From NCBI RefSeq assembly GCF_004681185.1, contig NZ_SRIF01000004.1:62001-126000 (forward strand): DNA of 64,000 nt, in the 5' to 3' direction. Below, one piece after another: positions 25,883 through 34,565 of this stretch. The notes under the pieces were generated by a model that was given only the letters and a program-made list of their open reading frames with translations, searched no databases and was not told where the DNA came from. This DNA comes from Haloarcula amylovorans (GTDB lineage Archaea > Halobacteriota > Halobacteria > Halobacteriales > Haloarculaceae). The first letter of the stretch is position 1. The number at the start of each line of letters is the position of its first letter. Made by a program: the position numbers and the translations under genes.

Positions 25883-27337
25883 TCAGGCAATCTCATCGTC
25901 GACGACCTCTTGGACCGAGGAGTTCGCGGTCGCACACGCTTCTTCGGCCGTCGCCTCGCCGAGCACGACGGGCTGGATGACCTCCGTGTTGATGGTGCTC
26001 TGTATCGAGGCGATCCCGGCAAAGGAGGGGAACCGAGAGGTTCGGTTGAACAGGTTGTCGTTCTCGTACAGCGTGATGAGGTCTCCGAACTGGCTCTTGA
26101 ACAGGTCCGTCGGTTCCTCGAAGGCACTCTTGAGCGTGGGAACGCGACCGCGGATACCGACGTCGTTGCCCTCGGCGTAGGTCCACGGGGCGAGTTGTTC
26201 AGGCTGGTTCCACCACTTGATGTAGTCGAAAGCGGCCTGTCGTTCCGCACCGCTCTCGTTGCCCTTCCCCATCATGAACCCCTGTGCGTTCTGGAGCAGG
26301 AGGTCGCGCGGCTCGAAGCTCCCCGAGGGATTCTCCGGGAGCGGGGCACGCGTGACGGTGTGACCCTCGCCGTCGAGCCACTCCTGTGGCGCGCCGGTGG
26401 TCTGGTACACCGCGTTCGCGTGGGAGTACGTGATGAAGATGCCCGATTCCCCCTCCCGGAGGAGGCGACCGGCGGCGATGTGGTTGTTCTCGGCCATCGA
26501 GTTGGGGAATAGGCCCGCCTCGGCGATGTCCTGATAGAGTTTGACGGCGTCGACGAAGCCGGGCTGGTCGACCGTCGCCTCCATCGACTCGGGGTCGAAG
26601 TACCGACCGCCGTTCGCGTAGACGAAGCCGATGAAGTACCCCGTCGTCAGCCCGAAGTCCGTCCCCGGCGCGGTGATTGCCGCGGACACCTCGTCCAGTT
26701 CTTGCATCTCCTTGCCGAGTTGGATGAGTTCCGGCCACGACCGGGGCGGTTCGTCGAAACTCGTCTGTTCGAGGTAGTCCGTCCGGATGTCGACGAACGG
26801 CCCGAGGTCGGCGTAGCCGCCGGGCAGTCCCCACTGCCGCTCCTCGTCGGAGTCGCCCAGCCCCGAGTACAGCTGGGTCTGGATGTTGGCGTCGATGAAG
26901 TGGCTGTTTATCTCTTCGAGCTGATCCGCGAACCCCTCCTGGTCGAGCGGCTGAATCGCGTCCGCGCCGGCGTAGTCGGGAATCTGCTGACACTGCCCGG
27001 CCATCACGTCCGGAAGGTTGTCGTTCGCCGCCGCCGAGGCGATGATCTGGTACTTCTGGCCCCACTCCTGGTGCTGATACTTGACGTTGTGTTTCCCGTA
27101 GTTGCCGTAGTGGCCGCTGATGTACTCCCGTTCTGCCGGAATCCCACCGAACAGCCAGAAGTCCAGGTTCTGCGTTCCGGAGCCACCATCGCTACCGGTC
27201 CCGCCGCTTCCGTTGCCACCGCCACCGTCGCCCCCGTCACCGCCGCCACATCCAGCGAGACCGGCCGCCAGCGCGGTCCCGACGCCGGTGAGATACTGTC
27301 GTCTATCCAGTCCGCTAGCTGCATTGCCGTTTGTCAT
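25883..27337 (-). CDS. Sugar ABC transporter substrate-binding lipoprotein, importer 1
   Basis: 484 aa. Tat signal LDRRQYLTGVGTALAAG followed by lipobox LAGC (Cys about residue 29) and a Gly/Asp-rich linker, so a Tat-exported lipid-anchored protein. The mature part is a family 1 extracellular solute-binding fold (LPDVMAGQCQQIPDYAGADA, SAAITAPGTDFGLTTGYFIG, KWWNQPEQLAPWTYAEGNDV). The rhamnose genes on both sides suggest rhamnose or a rhamnose-containing oligosaccharide as ligand. Divergent from the lactate-oxidation genes. Confidence 0.92.
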   Translation of the reverse strand: MTNGNAASGLDRRQYLTGVGTALAAGLAGCGGGDGGDGGGGNGSGGTGSDGGSGTQNLDFWLFGGIPAEREYISGHYGNYGKHNVKYQHQEWGQKYQIIASAAANDNLPDVMAGQCQQIPDYAGADAIQPLDQEGFADQLEEINSHFIDANIQTQLYSGLGDSDEERQWGLPGGYADLGPFVDIRTDYLEQTSFDEPPRSWPELIQLGKEMQELDEVSAAITAPGTDFGLTTGYFIGFVYANGGRYFDPESMEATVDQPGFVDAVKLYQDIAEAGLFPNSMAENNHIAAGRLLREGESGIFITYSHANAVYQTTGAPQEWLDGEGHTVTRAPLPENPSGSFEPRDLLLQNAQGFMMGKGNESGAERQAAFDYIKWWNQPEQLAPWTYAEGNDVGIRGRVPTLKSAFEEPTDLFKSQFGDLITLYENDNLFNRTSRFPSFAGIASIQSTINTEVIQPVVLGEATAEEACATANSSVQEVVDDEIA

Positions 27338-27401
27338 GGTACGATATTACAAACGAGCGGTTCTATCTATCATAAATGTATCGGTATATCAGATGGTTCT
27401 C

Positions 27402-27417
27402 GGGCACACGTGCGCCC
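27402..27417. promoter_or_regulatory. Palindrome in divergent binding-protein / LUD promoter region
   Basis: GGGCACACGTGCGCCC is an imperfect palindrome centred on CACGTG (one mismatched pair on each side). It lies in the 135-base region between the divergent binding-protein and LutC-like genes, where a single regulator could control both. AT-rich elements flank it (CATAAATG near 27370 and AAGCTAAATG near 27435). Confidence 0.35.
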
Positions 27418-27472
27418 AGACGGCCCGGCAACCAAAGCTAAATGACCATGTGGGTCGAGTCTAGCGGTATCG

Positions 27473-27994
27473 ATGGCAACTACAGGCTCATCTTTCGAGC
27501 GCGCTCTGGACGAACTGGGCGTCTCGGTTACGCACGTCGATAGAGCGGAGTTCCGAGACGAAATCGAGAATGCGGTCGACGCGCCAGCGGTCGGCGTCCC
27601 ACTGGCGGAGACGTTCGGCGACGCCGCGTTCTCGCTCGCGGAGACGTCCGTCGAGGTCGACCCCACGCCCACGGCGCTCCGCGACGCGACGACTGGCGTG
27701 ACCGGCGCGCAGTTGGGTATCGCCGACTACGGGACGCTCGTCCTCGCGTTGACCGAGCAAGCCAGCGAACTCGTGAGTCTGTTCGTCGAGCGCCACGTCG
27801 CAGTCGTCCGGGCAAGTGGCATCGTTTCGGAGATGGATGCCGCAATCGAAGAACTGGACGAGGAGTTCTCGGAGACCCGCGGCAGCGCGATTCTTGCGAC
27901 CGGCCCGAGTGCGACAGCGGATATGGGGACGCTCGTAAAAGGCGCACACGGCCCGCGTGAGGTCCACGTCGTTCTCGTCGAGGAGGACGAGTGA
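27473..27994 (+). CDS. LUD-domain protein, LutC-like
   Basis: 173 aa. LUD (lactate utilisation) domain: VGVPLAETFGDAAFSLAETS, TGVTGAQLGIADYGTLVLA, LFVERHVAVVRASGI and SAILATGPSATADMGTLVKG, ending in the conserved GPREVHVVLVEE. In bacteria LutC works with LutA and LutB to oxidise L-lactate to pyruvate. Here it overlaps the next gene, which holds the other functions. L-lactate is the expected product of the FAH enzyme at 17270. Confidence 0.9.
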   Translation: MATTGSSFERALDELGVSVTHVDRAEFRDEIENAVDAPAVGVPLAETFGDAAFSLAETSVEVDPTPTALRDATTGVTGAQLGIADYGTLVLALTEQASELVSLFVERHVAVVRASGIVSEMDAAIEELDEEFSETRGSAILATGPSATADMGTLVKGAHGPREVHVVLVEEDE

Positions 27995-27996
27995 CG

Positions 27997-30177
27997 ATGG
28001 CGAAAGCCGACGAACTCCGGGAAGTGATGCGGACCGAGGGAGCGGCCATCGCTCAGAACACGCAGGCGTTCAACGAGGGCCGCTACGACTCGGTAGCCGA
28101 CCTGGAGAACTACGAGGAACTGAAATCCGAGGCGCGAGCCATCAAGGAGGACGCTATCGAGCGACTCCCGGACCTACTCGACCGACTGACTGAGACCGTC
28201 GAGGAAAACGGCGGGACGGTGTACGTCGCCGAGGATGCCGAGGACGCTAACGCCTACATCCGCGACGTGGTAGCCGACCGGGAGGCGAACCGCGTGGTCA
28301 AGAGTAAGTCGATGACCAGCGAGGAGATCGAGGTCAACGAGACGCTCGAAGCCGACGGCGTCGACGTCGTCGAGACGGACTTAGGAGAGTGGGTCCTGCA
28401 GGTGGCCGACGAAGCGCCCTCCCACATCGTCGCGCCGGCTATCCACAAGTCTCGGGAGGCTATCGCCGACCTCTTCAACGAAGTCTTCGAGCCTGACGAA
28501 CCCTTAGAGACCGCCCAAGAGCTGACCCACTTCGCCCGTGAGAAGCTGGGCGAACAGATCGTCGACGCCGAGGTGGGAATCACTGGCGCGAACTTCCTGG
28601 CGGCCGACACTGGGACGATGGCGCTGGTCACCAGCGAGGGCAACGCCCGCAAGACCGTCGCCGCGACGGACACCCAGATAACCGTCGCCGGCGTCGAGAA
28701 AATCGTCCCAAGTGTCGGCGACCTCGACCCCTTTATCGAACTCATCGGTCGGTCGGGGACCGGGCAGGACATCACCTCTTACGTCTCCCTGTTGACGCCG
28801 CCGGTCGAGACGCCCGTGGTAGACTTCGAGGACGACGAGACACCCCTCTCCGAGTTCGACAGCGACCGGGACTTTCACCTCGTGCTCATCGACAACGGCC
28901 GCATGGCGATGCGCGAGGACGACCAGTTGCGCGAGACGCTGTACTGCATCCGCTGTTCCGCCTGTTCGAACTCCTGTGCGAACTTCCAGAGCGTCGGCGG
29001 CCACGCCTTCGGCGGCGAGACCTACTCTGGCGGGATCGCGACCGGTTGGGAGGCGGGTATCGAGGGACTCGACGTCGCCGCGGAGTTCAACGACCTCTGT
29101 ACGGGTTGTACTCGCTGTGTGAACGCCTGCCCGGTCGAGATCGACATCCCGTGGATAAACACGGTCGTTCGGGACCGTATCAACCGCGAGGGTGAGCGTC
29201 CCGCCGACTGGCTCGTTGACGGCCTCGTCCCCGACGAGGAAGACGAGGGCGCGCCCCTGCAGAAACGCTTCTTCGGCAACTTCGAGACGGTCGCGAAATT
29301 CGGGAGCGCCACGGCCCCGCTGTCGAACTGGCTGGTCGACACGTCGGCTTCTCGGTGGGCTATGTCCTGGGCACTCGATATCGACCCCCGCCGGGAACTT
29401 CCGACGTTCGAACGGGAGACGCTGGTCGAGTGGGCCGAGAAGCGCGACTCGACGGTTTCCGACCCCGAGCGCCGAGCGGTCCTCTATCCCGATCTCTACA
29501 CGAACCACGTCCAGGTTGAGCGCGGCAAGGCGGCGGTGAAGGCACTCGAAGCGCTCGGCGTCGACGTGGTCGTGCCAGAAGCTCCCTCTAGCGGCCGCGC
29601 GCCCCTTTCACAGGGGATGGTCGCGACTGCACAGGACCACGCCGAGCGAGTTACCGAGACGCTGGCCCCCCATATCGAGGACGGGCGAGACATCGTCGTC
29701 GTCGAGCCGAGTGACCACGCGCTGTTCCAGCGGGAGTACGAGAAACTCCTCGATGCCGCCACGTTCACCGACCTCGCCGAGAACAGCTACGAGGTGCTGG
29801 AGTACGTCTACGGCCTCCTCGACAACGGAGCCGACGGTTCGGTCCTGACGACCGCTGACGGTGACGAAATCGCCTATCACAGCCACTGTCAGCAGCGCAC
29901 GCTCGGACTGGAGGCCCACACCGTTGCCGTCTTAGAGGAATGTGGCTACGACGTCGTTACCTCGGACGTGGAGTGCTGTGGAATGGCCGGCAGTTTCGGC
30001 TACAAGGGTGACTACTACGAGGTCAGCATGGATGTCGGTGACCGCCTTCGGGGACAACTCCAAGCCGAGGGCGTCCGTGACCGCCCCGTCGTCGCCAGCG
30101 GCACCTCCTGTCTCGAACAGATAGACTCGCTTCTCGAACGGCAGCCCCGTCATCCGGTCGAGCTGCTGGTCGAGTGA
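27997..30177 (+). CDS. LutB/LutA-type fusion: LUD plus 4Fe-4S ferredoxin plus CCG domain
   Basis: 726 aa; ATG 27997 chosen, with an in-frame GTG at 27991 overlapping the previous stop. Residues 60-300 are a LUD domain (GITGANFLAADTGTMALVTS, then KIVPSVGDLDPFIELIGR). Two 4Fe-4S motifs follow: CIRCSACSNSCANF and CTGCTRCVNACPVEIDIP. The C-terminal part is a GlpC/LutA-like CCG region with HSHCQQRTLG, VECCGMAGSFGYKGDYYEVS and SGTSCLEQID. Where a first CCG is expected the sequence is PSSGRAPLSQGM, without cysteines. In bacteria LutA and LutB are separate proteins. Probable L-lactate oxidation. Confidence 0.9.
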   Translation: MAKADELREVMRTEGAAIAQNTQAFNEGRYDSVADLENYEELKSEARAIKEDAIERLPDLLDRLTETVEENGGTVYVAEDAEDANAYIRDVVADREANRVVKSKSMTSEEIEVNETLEADGVDVVETDLGEWVLQVADEAPSHIVAPAIHKSREAIADLFNEVFEPDEPLETAQELTHFAREKLGEQIVDAEVGITGANFLAADTGTMALVTSEGNARKTVAATDTQITVAGVEKIVPSVGDLDPFIELIGRSGTGQDITSYVSLLTPPVETPVVDFEDDETPLSEFDSDRDFHLVLIDNGRMAMREDDQLRETLYCIRCSACSNSCANFQSVGGHAFGGETYSGGIATGWEAGIEGLDVAAEFNDLCTGCTRCVNACPVEIDIPWINTVVRDRINREGERPADWLVDGLVPDEEDEGAPLQKRFFGNFETVAKFGSATAPLSNWLVDTSASRWAMSWALDIDPRRELPTFERETLVEWAEKRDSTVSDPERRAVLYPDLYTNHVQVERGKAAVKALEALGVDVVVPEAPSSGRAPLSQGMVATAQDHAERVTETLAPHIEDGRDIVVVEPSDHALFQREYEKLLDAATFTDLAENSYEVLEYVYGLLDNGADGSVLTTADGDEIAYHSHCQQRTLGLEAHTVAVLEECGYDVVTSDVECCGMAGSFGYKGDYYEVSMDVGDRLRGQLQAEGVRDRPVVASGTSCLEQIDSLLERQPRHPVELLVE

Positions 30178-30201
30178 CGCGGCGAGTCGCCGGAATTGCC
30201 G

Positions 30202-31071
30202 CTACGACAGCCCGACGTGTTCCCGGAACGCCCGCTCGGTCACCCACTCCCGGTCTTTCTCCGACATCGAGTCCACCTGTCGAAGCCAGTTGTACGCTTC
30301 GGGGTAGCTGGCGACGTCGCTGACGTTTGGGTAATCAGATCCCCAGATCACGCGTTCGCGACCGAACGTGTCGAGGAACCACCGGACGTGGTCGTGCATG
30401 TCCGCGTAGGGAAACGTGGTCTCGGACATGTGCGGAATCTCCGAAACCTTCACTGCGACGCTATCGTACGACGCGAGGTCCGAGAACTGCGCGAACGTCC
30501 CCTCGTCGGTCGGCGTCTCCGGTCCCGCGTGCGCGAAGTGGTCGAACAGATACGTGAGGTCGGGATAGGTCTCGACGAGTTCGAGCGCCTGGTCTAATTG
30601 GCCATGATCACAGAGAATCTGGACGACGGCGTCCGTTTCGACGGCGGCTTCCCAGAACTCGGTCTGGTCGATGGCGTCTCGAAGCCACGTCGCGCCCGGG
30701 TCGAACGTTTCCCACATCCGGTCGTACGGACAGGCCGCGCCGAGACGGAAGCCGAGGACGCCGTCGGTGGCCATACACTGGCGGAGGTGGTCGGCCGCGC
30801 CGTCGGCGAACGGGTCTACCATCACGATACCGTGGAGTCGGTCGTGTTCCGCTGCCACCTGTCGGGTGTACCAGTTGTCCGTCCAGTCGCAGATGGGATA
30901 GCCGACGACGACGGCTTCGTCGATACCGTTCCGGTCCATGTCAGCGAGGAGCCGTTCTGCCGTGTAGACAGTGTGAACGTCGAACCCGTCGACGAGGTCC
31001 AGTAGCGGCCCGTTCACCCAAGGGTGTTCGTCGCTTGCCGCGCCCCACGCGTGGGTATGGGTATCGAGCAT
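30202..31071 (-). CDS. COG3618-type amidohydrolase, probable sugar-acid lactonase
   Basis: 289 aa from ATG 31071; the 47 codons upstream lack family sequence. It is a TIM-barrel amidohydrolase: MLDTHTHAWGA at the N-terminus, VVQILCDHGQLDQALEL, YLFDHFAHAG and VIWGSDYPNVSDVASYPEA near the C-terminus. The COG3618 group includes L-rhamnono- and L-fucono-lactonases. Next to a mutarotase gene and facing a dehydrogenase, L-rhamnono-lactone is the likely substrate. Divergent from the mutarotase gene with 75 bases between. Confidence 0.85.
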   Translation of the reverse strand: MLDTHTHAWGAASDEHPWVNGPLLDLVDGFDVHTVYTAERLLADMDRNGIDEAVVVGYPICDWTDNWYTRQVAAEHDRLHGIVMVDPFADGAADHLRQCMATDGVLGFRLGAACPYDRMWETFDPGATWLRDAIDQTEFWEAAVETDAVVQILCDHGQLDQALELVETYPDLTYLFDHFAHAGPETPTDEGTFAQFSDLASYDSVAVKVSEIPHMSETTFPYADMHDHVRWFLDTFGRERVIWGSDYPNVSDVASYPEAYNWLRQVDSMSEKDREWVTERAFREHVGLS

Positions 31072-31146
31072 ATGCAGAGTGTAGCCGGGAACCGCCCTAA
31101 AGCTTACCCGTAGAGCTAAGGACCGCGCTGGCGAAGCGAATGGCGT

Positions 31147-31449
31147 ATGGAGCGAATAGCGTTTCACCTCCGCATCGAGGAGGGGCAACGAGAGGCGTAT
31201 CGAGAAAAACACGAAGCCGTCCCCGAGGCGCTCGAATCAGCGTATCTCGATTCCGATGCCGGACTGGAGACCTACAGCGTCTTCGAGAAAGACGGGCACG
31301 TCTTCGGTTATATGGAAGTCGAAGATCCCGAAGCGATCAGAGCGGTCATGGAAGAGAGCGACGCACAGGCCGACTGGGCCGCGGTGATGGACCCCATCGT
31401 CGTCGACGAAGACGACCAGTGGATGGACGAAGTCTACCGGATGGTCTGA
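31147..31449 (+). CDS. L-rhamnose mutarotase (RhaM-type)
   Basis: 100 aa, the usual length of the family. It starts MERIAFHLRIEEGQREAYRE with Tyr18 and His22 in the places of the catalytic pair of E. coli RhaM, and ends QADWAAVMDPIVVDEDDQWM, followed by DEVYRMV. The enzyme interconverts alpha and beta anomers of L-rhamnose so that the dehydrogenase receives the right form. This gene is the strongest single indication that the sugar is L-rhamnose; some relatives act on L-fucose. Confidence 0.88.
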   Translation: MERIAFHLRIEEGQREAYREKHEAVPEALESAYLDSDAGLETYSVFEKDGHVFGYMEVEDPEAIRAVMEESDAQADWAAVMDPIVVDEDDQWMDEVYRMV

Positions 31450-31450
31450 T

Positions 31451-32272
31451 TCATCCTTTCAGATAGCCGCCGTCGACGGCGATGGACTCCCCGGTTATCC
31501 ACTCGCCTTCGTCGGATAAGAGTAACACGGCGACGTGGCCGATTTCTTCCGGCTGGGCGGGCCTATCCAGGATATGTGTCGAGAGTGAGTCCTTCATGAC
31601 CTCTTCAGGCCGCTGCCCGCTCTGTTCGGCCTTCTCTTCGAGCCACTCCGCGACCATCGGCGTCTCGACCGTCCCCGGTTTGATGGCGTTCGCCGTGATG
31701 CCGTGGTCGCTGAGTTCCTTGGCCAGCACCGTCGTCAGCGTGAGCACCGCTGCCTTCGACGCGCCGTACGCCCCCTGCCCGCGGAAGGGGCGCTCTGCAC
31801 CCACCGACGATATGTTCACGATGCTGCCCTCGATCCCATCGGCAATCATCTGTTCGGCGACGTGCTTCGCCACGAGAAACGTCCCCCTGGCGTTGACGGC
31901 GAAGTGCCAGTCCCACTCCTCGGCGCTCGTCTCCAGTAACGGCACCGATCGCTGGATCCCGGCGTTGTTGACCAGCCCGTGAATCTCGCCCAGTTCCGAA
32001 ACCGCCGCCTCGACGCCGGTGGTGACGGACGCTTCCTTGGAGACGTCGACGTCGAGAACAGTCACTTTCCCACCTGCTTCTTCCACGAGCGTCGCCGTCT
32101 CTCTTGCTGTCTCGGGCCGCGTATCGAAGACAGAGATATTTGCGCCGGCACGGGCACACCGAACAGCGATACCCCGGCCGATGCCCTGTGCGGCACCCGT
32201 GACGACGATATGCCGGCCCGCGAGCCGTGAATCTGAGCGATTCGATACGTTCGACTGCGTATCACCCTGCAT
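31451..32272 (-). CDS. SDR-family dehydrogenase, candidate L-rhamnose dehydrogenase
   Basis: 273 aa from ATG 32272; TATA-like sequence TTAACTC about 26 bases upstream suggests a leaderless transcript. Cofactor motif VTGAAQGIGRG, NNAG, active-site Ser in NISSVG, and YGASK (Tyr-x-x-x-Lys), then the PGTVETPM and GYLKG ends typical of classical SDRs. Its end is convergent with the mutarotase gene. It probably oxidises L-rhamnose to the lactone or a 3-deoxy acid intermediate; cofactor choice is not obvious from the first acidic residue (VFDTRPE suggests NAD). Confidence 0.83.
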   Translation of the reverse strand: MQGDTQSNVSNRSDSRLAGRHIVVTGAAQGIGRGIAVRCARAGANISVFDTRPETARETATLVEEAGGKVTVLDVDVSKEASVTTGVEAAVSELGEIHGLVNNAGIQRSVPLLETSAEEWDWHFAVNARGTFLVAKHVAEQMIADGIEGSIVNISSVGAERPFRGQGAYGASKAAVLTLTTVLAKELSDHGITANAIKPGTVETPMVAEWLEEKAEQSGQRPEEVMKDSLSTHILDRPAQPEEIGHVAVLLLSDEGEWITGESIAVDGGYLKG

Positions 32273-33335
32273 AGTGTCTCCAAAGTAGACCGTCGAGTTA
32301 AGCATGGGTGGTCATAGTAGATACGACGGCGTTCTCGATCTATTCGGTCATATCGGAAGCGTCTACAGTCGCTCTGAACCGTCGGACATCAACTGGAGTC
32401 GGGGCTGCGTTCGGCAGGCAAGGTAACTGGACCGAGCTGTCTGTTCGAACTACTGAAGAGATATTTGTGTCCGGTTCTCTGAACAACTCATAAATATCTG
32501 GTATTGGTAGGTGCAGAATAAGATCTTCCGACGATACCGGACAATACTGTTTTCGGAACGGTGGGGGCTCGGTCCCGAAAGAGCAAAGACGAGGAGATGC
32601 GGGTCCAACCGGCGACTGGCCGATTCGGACGACAGGGTGTCCCCCCTGTCGTTCGAGAGTACTTCAGCGCTGTTTTAGCTCCAGAGACGCTCTGAAACGT
32701 TCGAACGACGACGACTAATGGCCTCGCAGATACGTTCCCCTTACCTCGGTGATAATCAGCGAGAGGCCAATCGTAGCGCCACCCCTTCCGGCATGGCCGG
32801 ACATATTCCACACCCCTCACTCCTAGAAGCGGCTCCCAGGTGAGTCGCCCATCGGGTCGCGGATAGAGTGTCGACTACAACTGCTGGATAACAACCGTAC
32901 TCTAGTTATCCTGGTGGTGAGGTCGCTGGACGAGCCCTCCTCACCGTGGATATTTCGGCTGCTCTCAAATAGGTGACTCAACTCGCTGGTCTCACAAGGC
33001 TGTAGAGCTATAGTGACGACCTCGTCAGTTTCTCTCGATGCTGATCTAGCGATAGCACAGACAGCCGCGGTAAGACGGAAACGGGCACTATCTGAACTCG
33101 TCACCGGGGCAACTCGGGAGAGCCAGCATATGGCGGCGCTTGGGGTGCTCTCTACGGAAATCGTCTGTGTTGAATCGAGCCTCGGCGTGTGTCGTCGAGC
33201 GGTCTTATCAGCTCGAAGGCAGGCTTCCGGCATCGTCGGATAGTCTTTCGGTTTCTCTGTTCCGTCTGCTGATCTCCTCCCTCACCGCTCACTCGTCGAA
33301 GTAACGATCTGCTCGCCTGCGCCACTTAGATAATA

Positions 33336-33351
33336 TATGTACCTATGTTAT
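33336..33351. repeat. 16 bp exact direct repeat, copy 1
   Basis: TATGTACCTATGTTAT occurs here and again at 55676-55691, 22 kb apart, both in gene-poor intergenic DNA. I see no third copy in the window. It could be a regulator site or a scar of an insertion. Confidence 0.5.
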
Positions 33352-33503
33352 TGTGTCTGTCGGGCCACACTGGCTTCTCGGTTGTCCCGCTGGCAGGGGT
33401 AGGCGGCGCACCGGAAGCGTGGGCGTCGGGAACGAGATCGTTCGATCCCTCTCTCGATCGGTGTCTGGGCCACAATCATCTGTTGACAGCTATTCTGTCC
33501 TCA

Positions 33504-33520
33504 ATTCAGTTATACTGAAT
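33504..33520. promoter_or_regulatory. Perfect 7+3+7 palindrome, copy A
   Basis: ATTCAGTTATACTGAAT has two perfect 7-base arms around TAT. It ends 2 bases before an ATG at 33523 and lies near the 3' end of the second IclR gene. The same left arm and most of the right arm are repeated at 34482, upstream of IclR, so this is a likely operator for that regulator. Confidence 0.5.
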
Positions 33521-33522
33521 AT

Positions 33523-33672
33523 ATGTCGCCTGATACAGGACATCCATCAATAGATGGTGAATTAAAACGCATTTTAGCCCATACTATAGGATCACTGGCT
33601 AACACTTCAGCATTACTGCGTACCCATGCAGGTTTGTTAATTTCTATAGCAGCGATACTCACGTGTAGGTAA
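33523..33672 (+). CDS. Possible small or truncated membrane-type protein, 49 aa
   Basis: ATG 33523 to TAA 33672 reads MSPDTGHPSIDGELKRILAH, then TIGSLANTSALLRTHAGLLI, then SIAAILTCR. The second half is a hydrophobic helix. Codon use is AT-rich, unlike its neighbours. The 3' end overlaps the convergent second IclR gene by 14 bases. It could be a true small protein or the 5' stump of a longer membrane protein gene lost by insertion or deletion. Confidence 0.3.
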   Translation: MSPDTGHPSIDGELKRILAHTIGSLANTSALLRTHAGLLISIAAILTCR

Positions 33673-34426
33673 TGTTCAGCTCGATTACATTCGCGACGCT
33701 CTTGAGTTTGGCCGGCAGTTCCTCTCGGAATCGCTCGTCCTGAAACCGGCTCGTCGGGCCGGAGACACTGATTGCGCCTTCGACGGTGTCGTTGTTGTTG
33801 ACGATTGGGACCGCCACACAGCGCAGTCCCTTGACGCGAGCCTCGTCGTCGAAGGCGACACCTTCCTCACGGACGCGTTCGAGATGTGAAAACAGCTCCT
33901 CCTGATCGGTGATCGTATTCTCCGTCGTCGCTGGCATGCCGTGTCGGTCGAGTATCTCCTCGATTCGCTCTCGGGGGAGGTGCGCGAGAATCGCGTTTCC
34001 GAGACCGGTGTTGTGAAGATAAACGCGCTGTCCGATGTACGAGTCCGTCTTCACGGCATCGACGCCGTGGGCGCGGTGGAGATAGACACCTTTTCCGTGC
34101 TGTTCGACGAGTAAGTTCGCCAGTTCGCCGGTTTCCTCGGCCAGTTCGGTCACCTCCTCTCTGGCGATGTCGTAAAGCCGCTGTCGGTGACGAGCGTGCC
34201 CACCGAGGTCGAGGAGCCGCAGTCCGACCTCGTAGGTATTCCCGTTTTTCACGACGTATCCATCCGCCTCCAGCGTCGTGAGATAGTTGTGCAGACTGCT
34301 CTTCGAGAGGTCGAAAGCATCGGTGAGTTCCGTGACAGTCGCTTCGTTTCGCTCCTTCAACTCCTCCAGAATCGCGAAGGTGGTCCGGGCGGTCTTGACG
34401 GCGTTACTGTTCTGTTGGTCGGCCAT
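33659..34426 (-). CDS. IclR-family transcriptional regulator, second copy
   Basis: 255 aa. Winged helix at residues 10-70 (TVTELTDAFDLSKSSLHNYL as the recognition part), then the IclR effector domain (YDIAREEVTELAEETGELAN, KGLRCVAVPIV, GAISVSGPTSRF). Similar to the regulator at 18170 through the whole effector domain. It is divergent from the GH28-like gene; a TATA-like ATTTAT about 27 bases upstream suggests a leaderless mRNA. Probably controls the polymer-use genes to its right. Confidence 0.9.
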   Translation of the reverse strand: MADQQNSNAVKTARTTFAILEELKERNEATVTELTDAFDLSKSSLHNYLTTLEADGYVVKNGNTYEVGLRLLDLGGHARHRQRLYDIAREEVTELAEETGELANLLVEQHGKGVYLHRAHGVDAVKTDSYIGQRVYLHNTGLGNAILAHLPRERIEEILDRHGMPATTENTITDQEELFSHLERVREEGVAFDDEARVKGLRCVAVPIVNNNDTVEGAISVSGPTSRFQDERFREELPAKLKSVANVIELNITYT

Positions 34427-34481
34427 ACCCGTGTTGAGTACGTCGGCCCTGATAAATCTACGCCAGCCATGCCAAACCCGA

Positions 34482-34498
34482 ATTCAGTAATACTGGAC
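34482..34498. promoter_or_regulatory. Operator-like palindrome, copy B
   Basis: ATTCAGTAATACTGGAC shares its left arm and centre pattern with the perfect palindrome at 33504. It lies in the 139-base space between the divergent IclR and GH28-like genes, 56 bases before the IclR start and 68 before the GH28 start. Consistent with autoregulation and control of the divergent gene. Confidence 0.45.
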
Positions 34499-34565
34499 AG
34501 AGTCCACGAGACGCGCGGTCCGGAACTGCTTTGCGCGACCCACCACTGGGACAACGACACCGGGA

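Larger units (their letters stand above)
32273..33522. other. 1.25 kb gene-poor gap between rhamnose genes and second IclR
   Basis: No gene is supported. Open stretches (for example minus 32488-32820, minus 32823-33233, plus 33013-33243) are Ser/Arg-rich with no haloarchaeal acidity and do not resemble any family. The gap carries the exact 16-base repeat at 33336-33351. It may be the decayed remains of an inserted element. Confidence 0.5.

Noticed and set aside
17270..32272. L-fucose or D-arabinose instead of L-rhamnose as the pathway substrate
   Set aside because: The mutarotase and RhmD-type motifs point to rhamnose. Fucose is not fully excluded, since the lactonase and FAH families are shared between the pathways.
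32488..33243. Open frames in the first gene-poor gap, considered as transposase remnants
   Set aside because: Ser/Arg-rich translations match no transposase motif I recognise, and no terminal repeats were seen at their borders.
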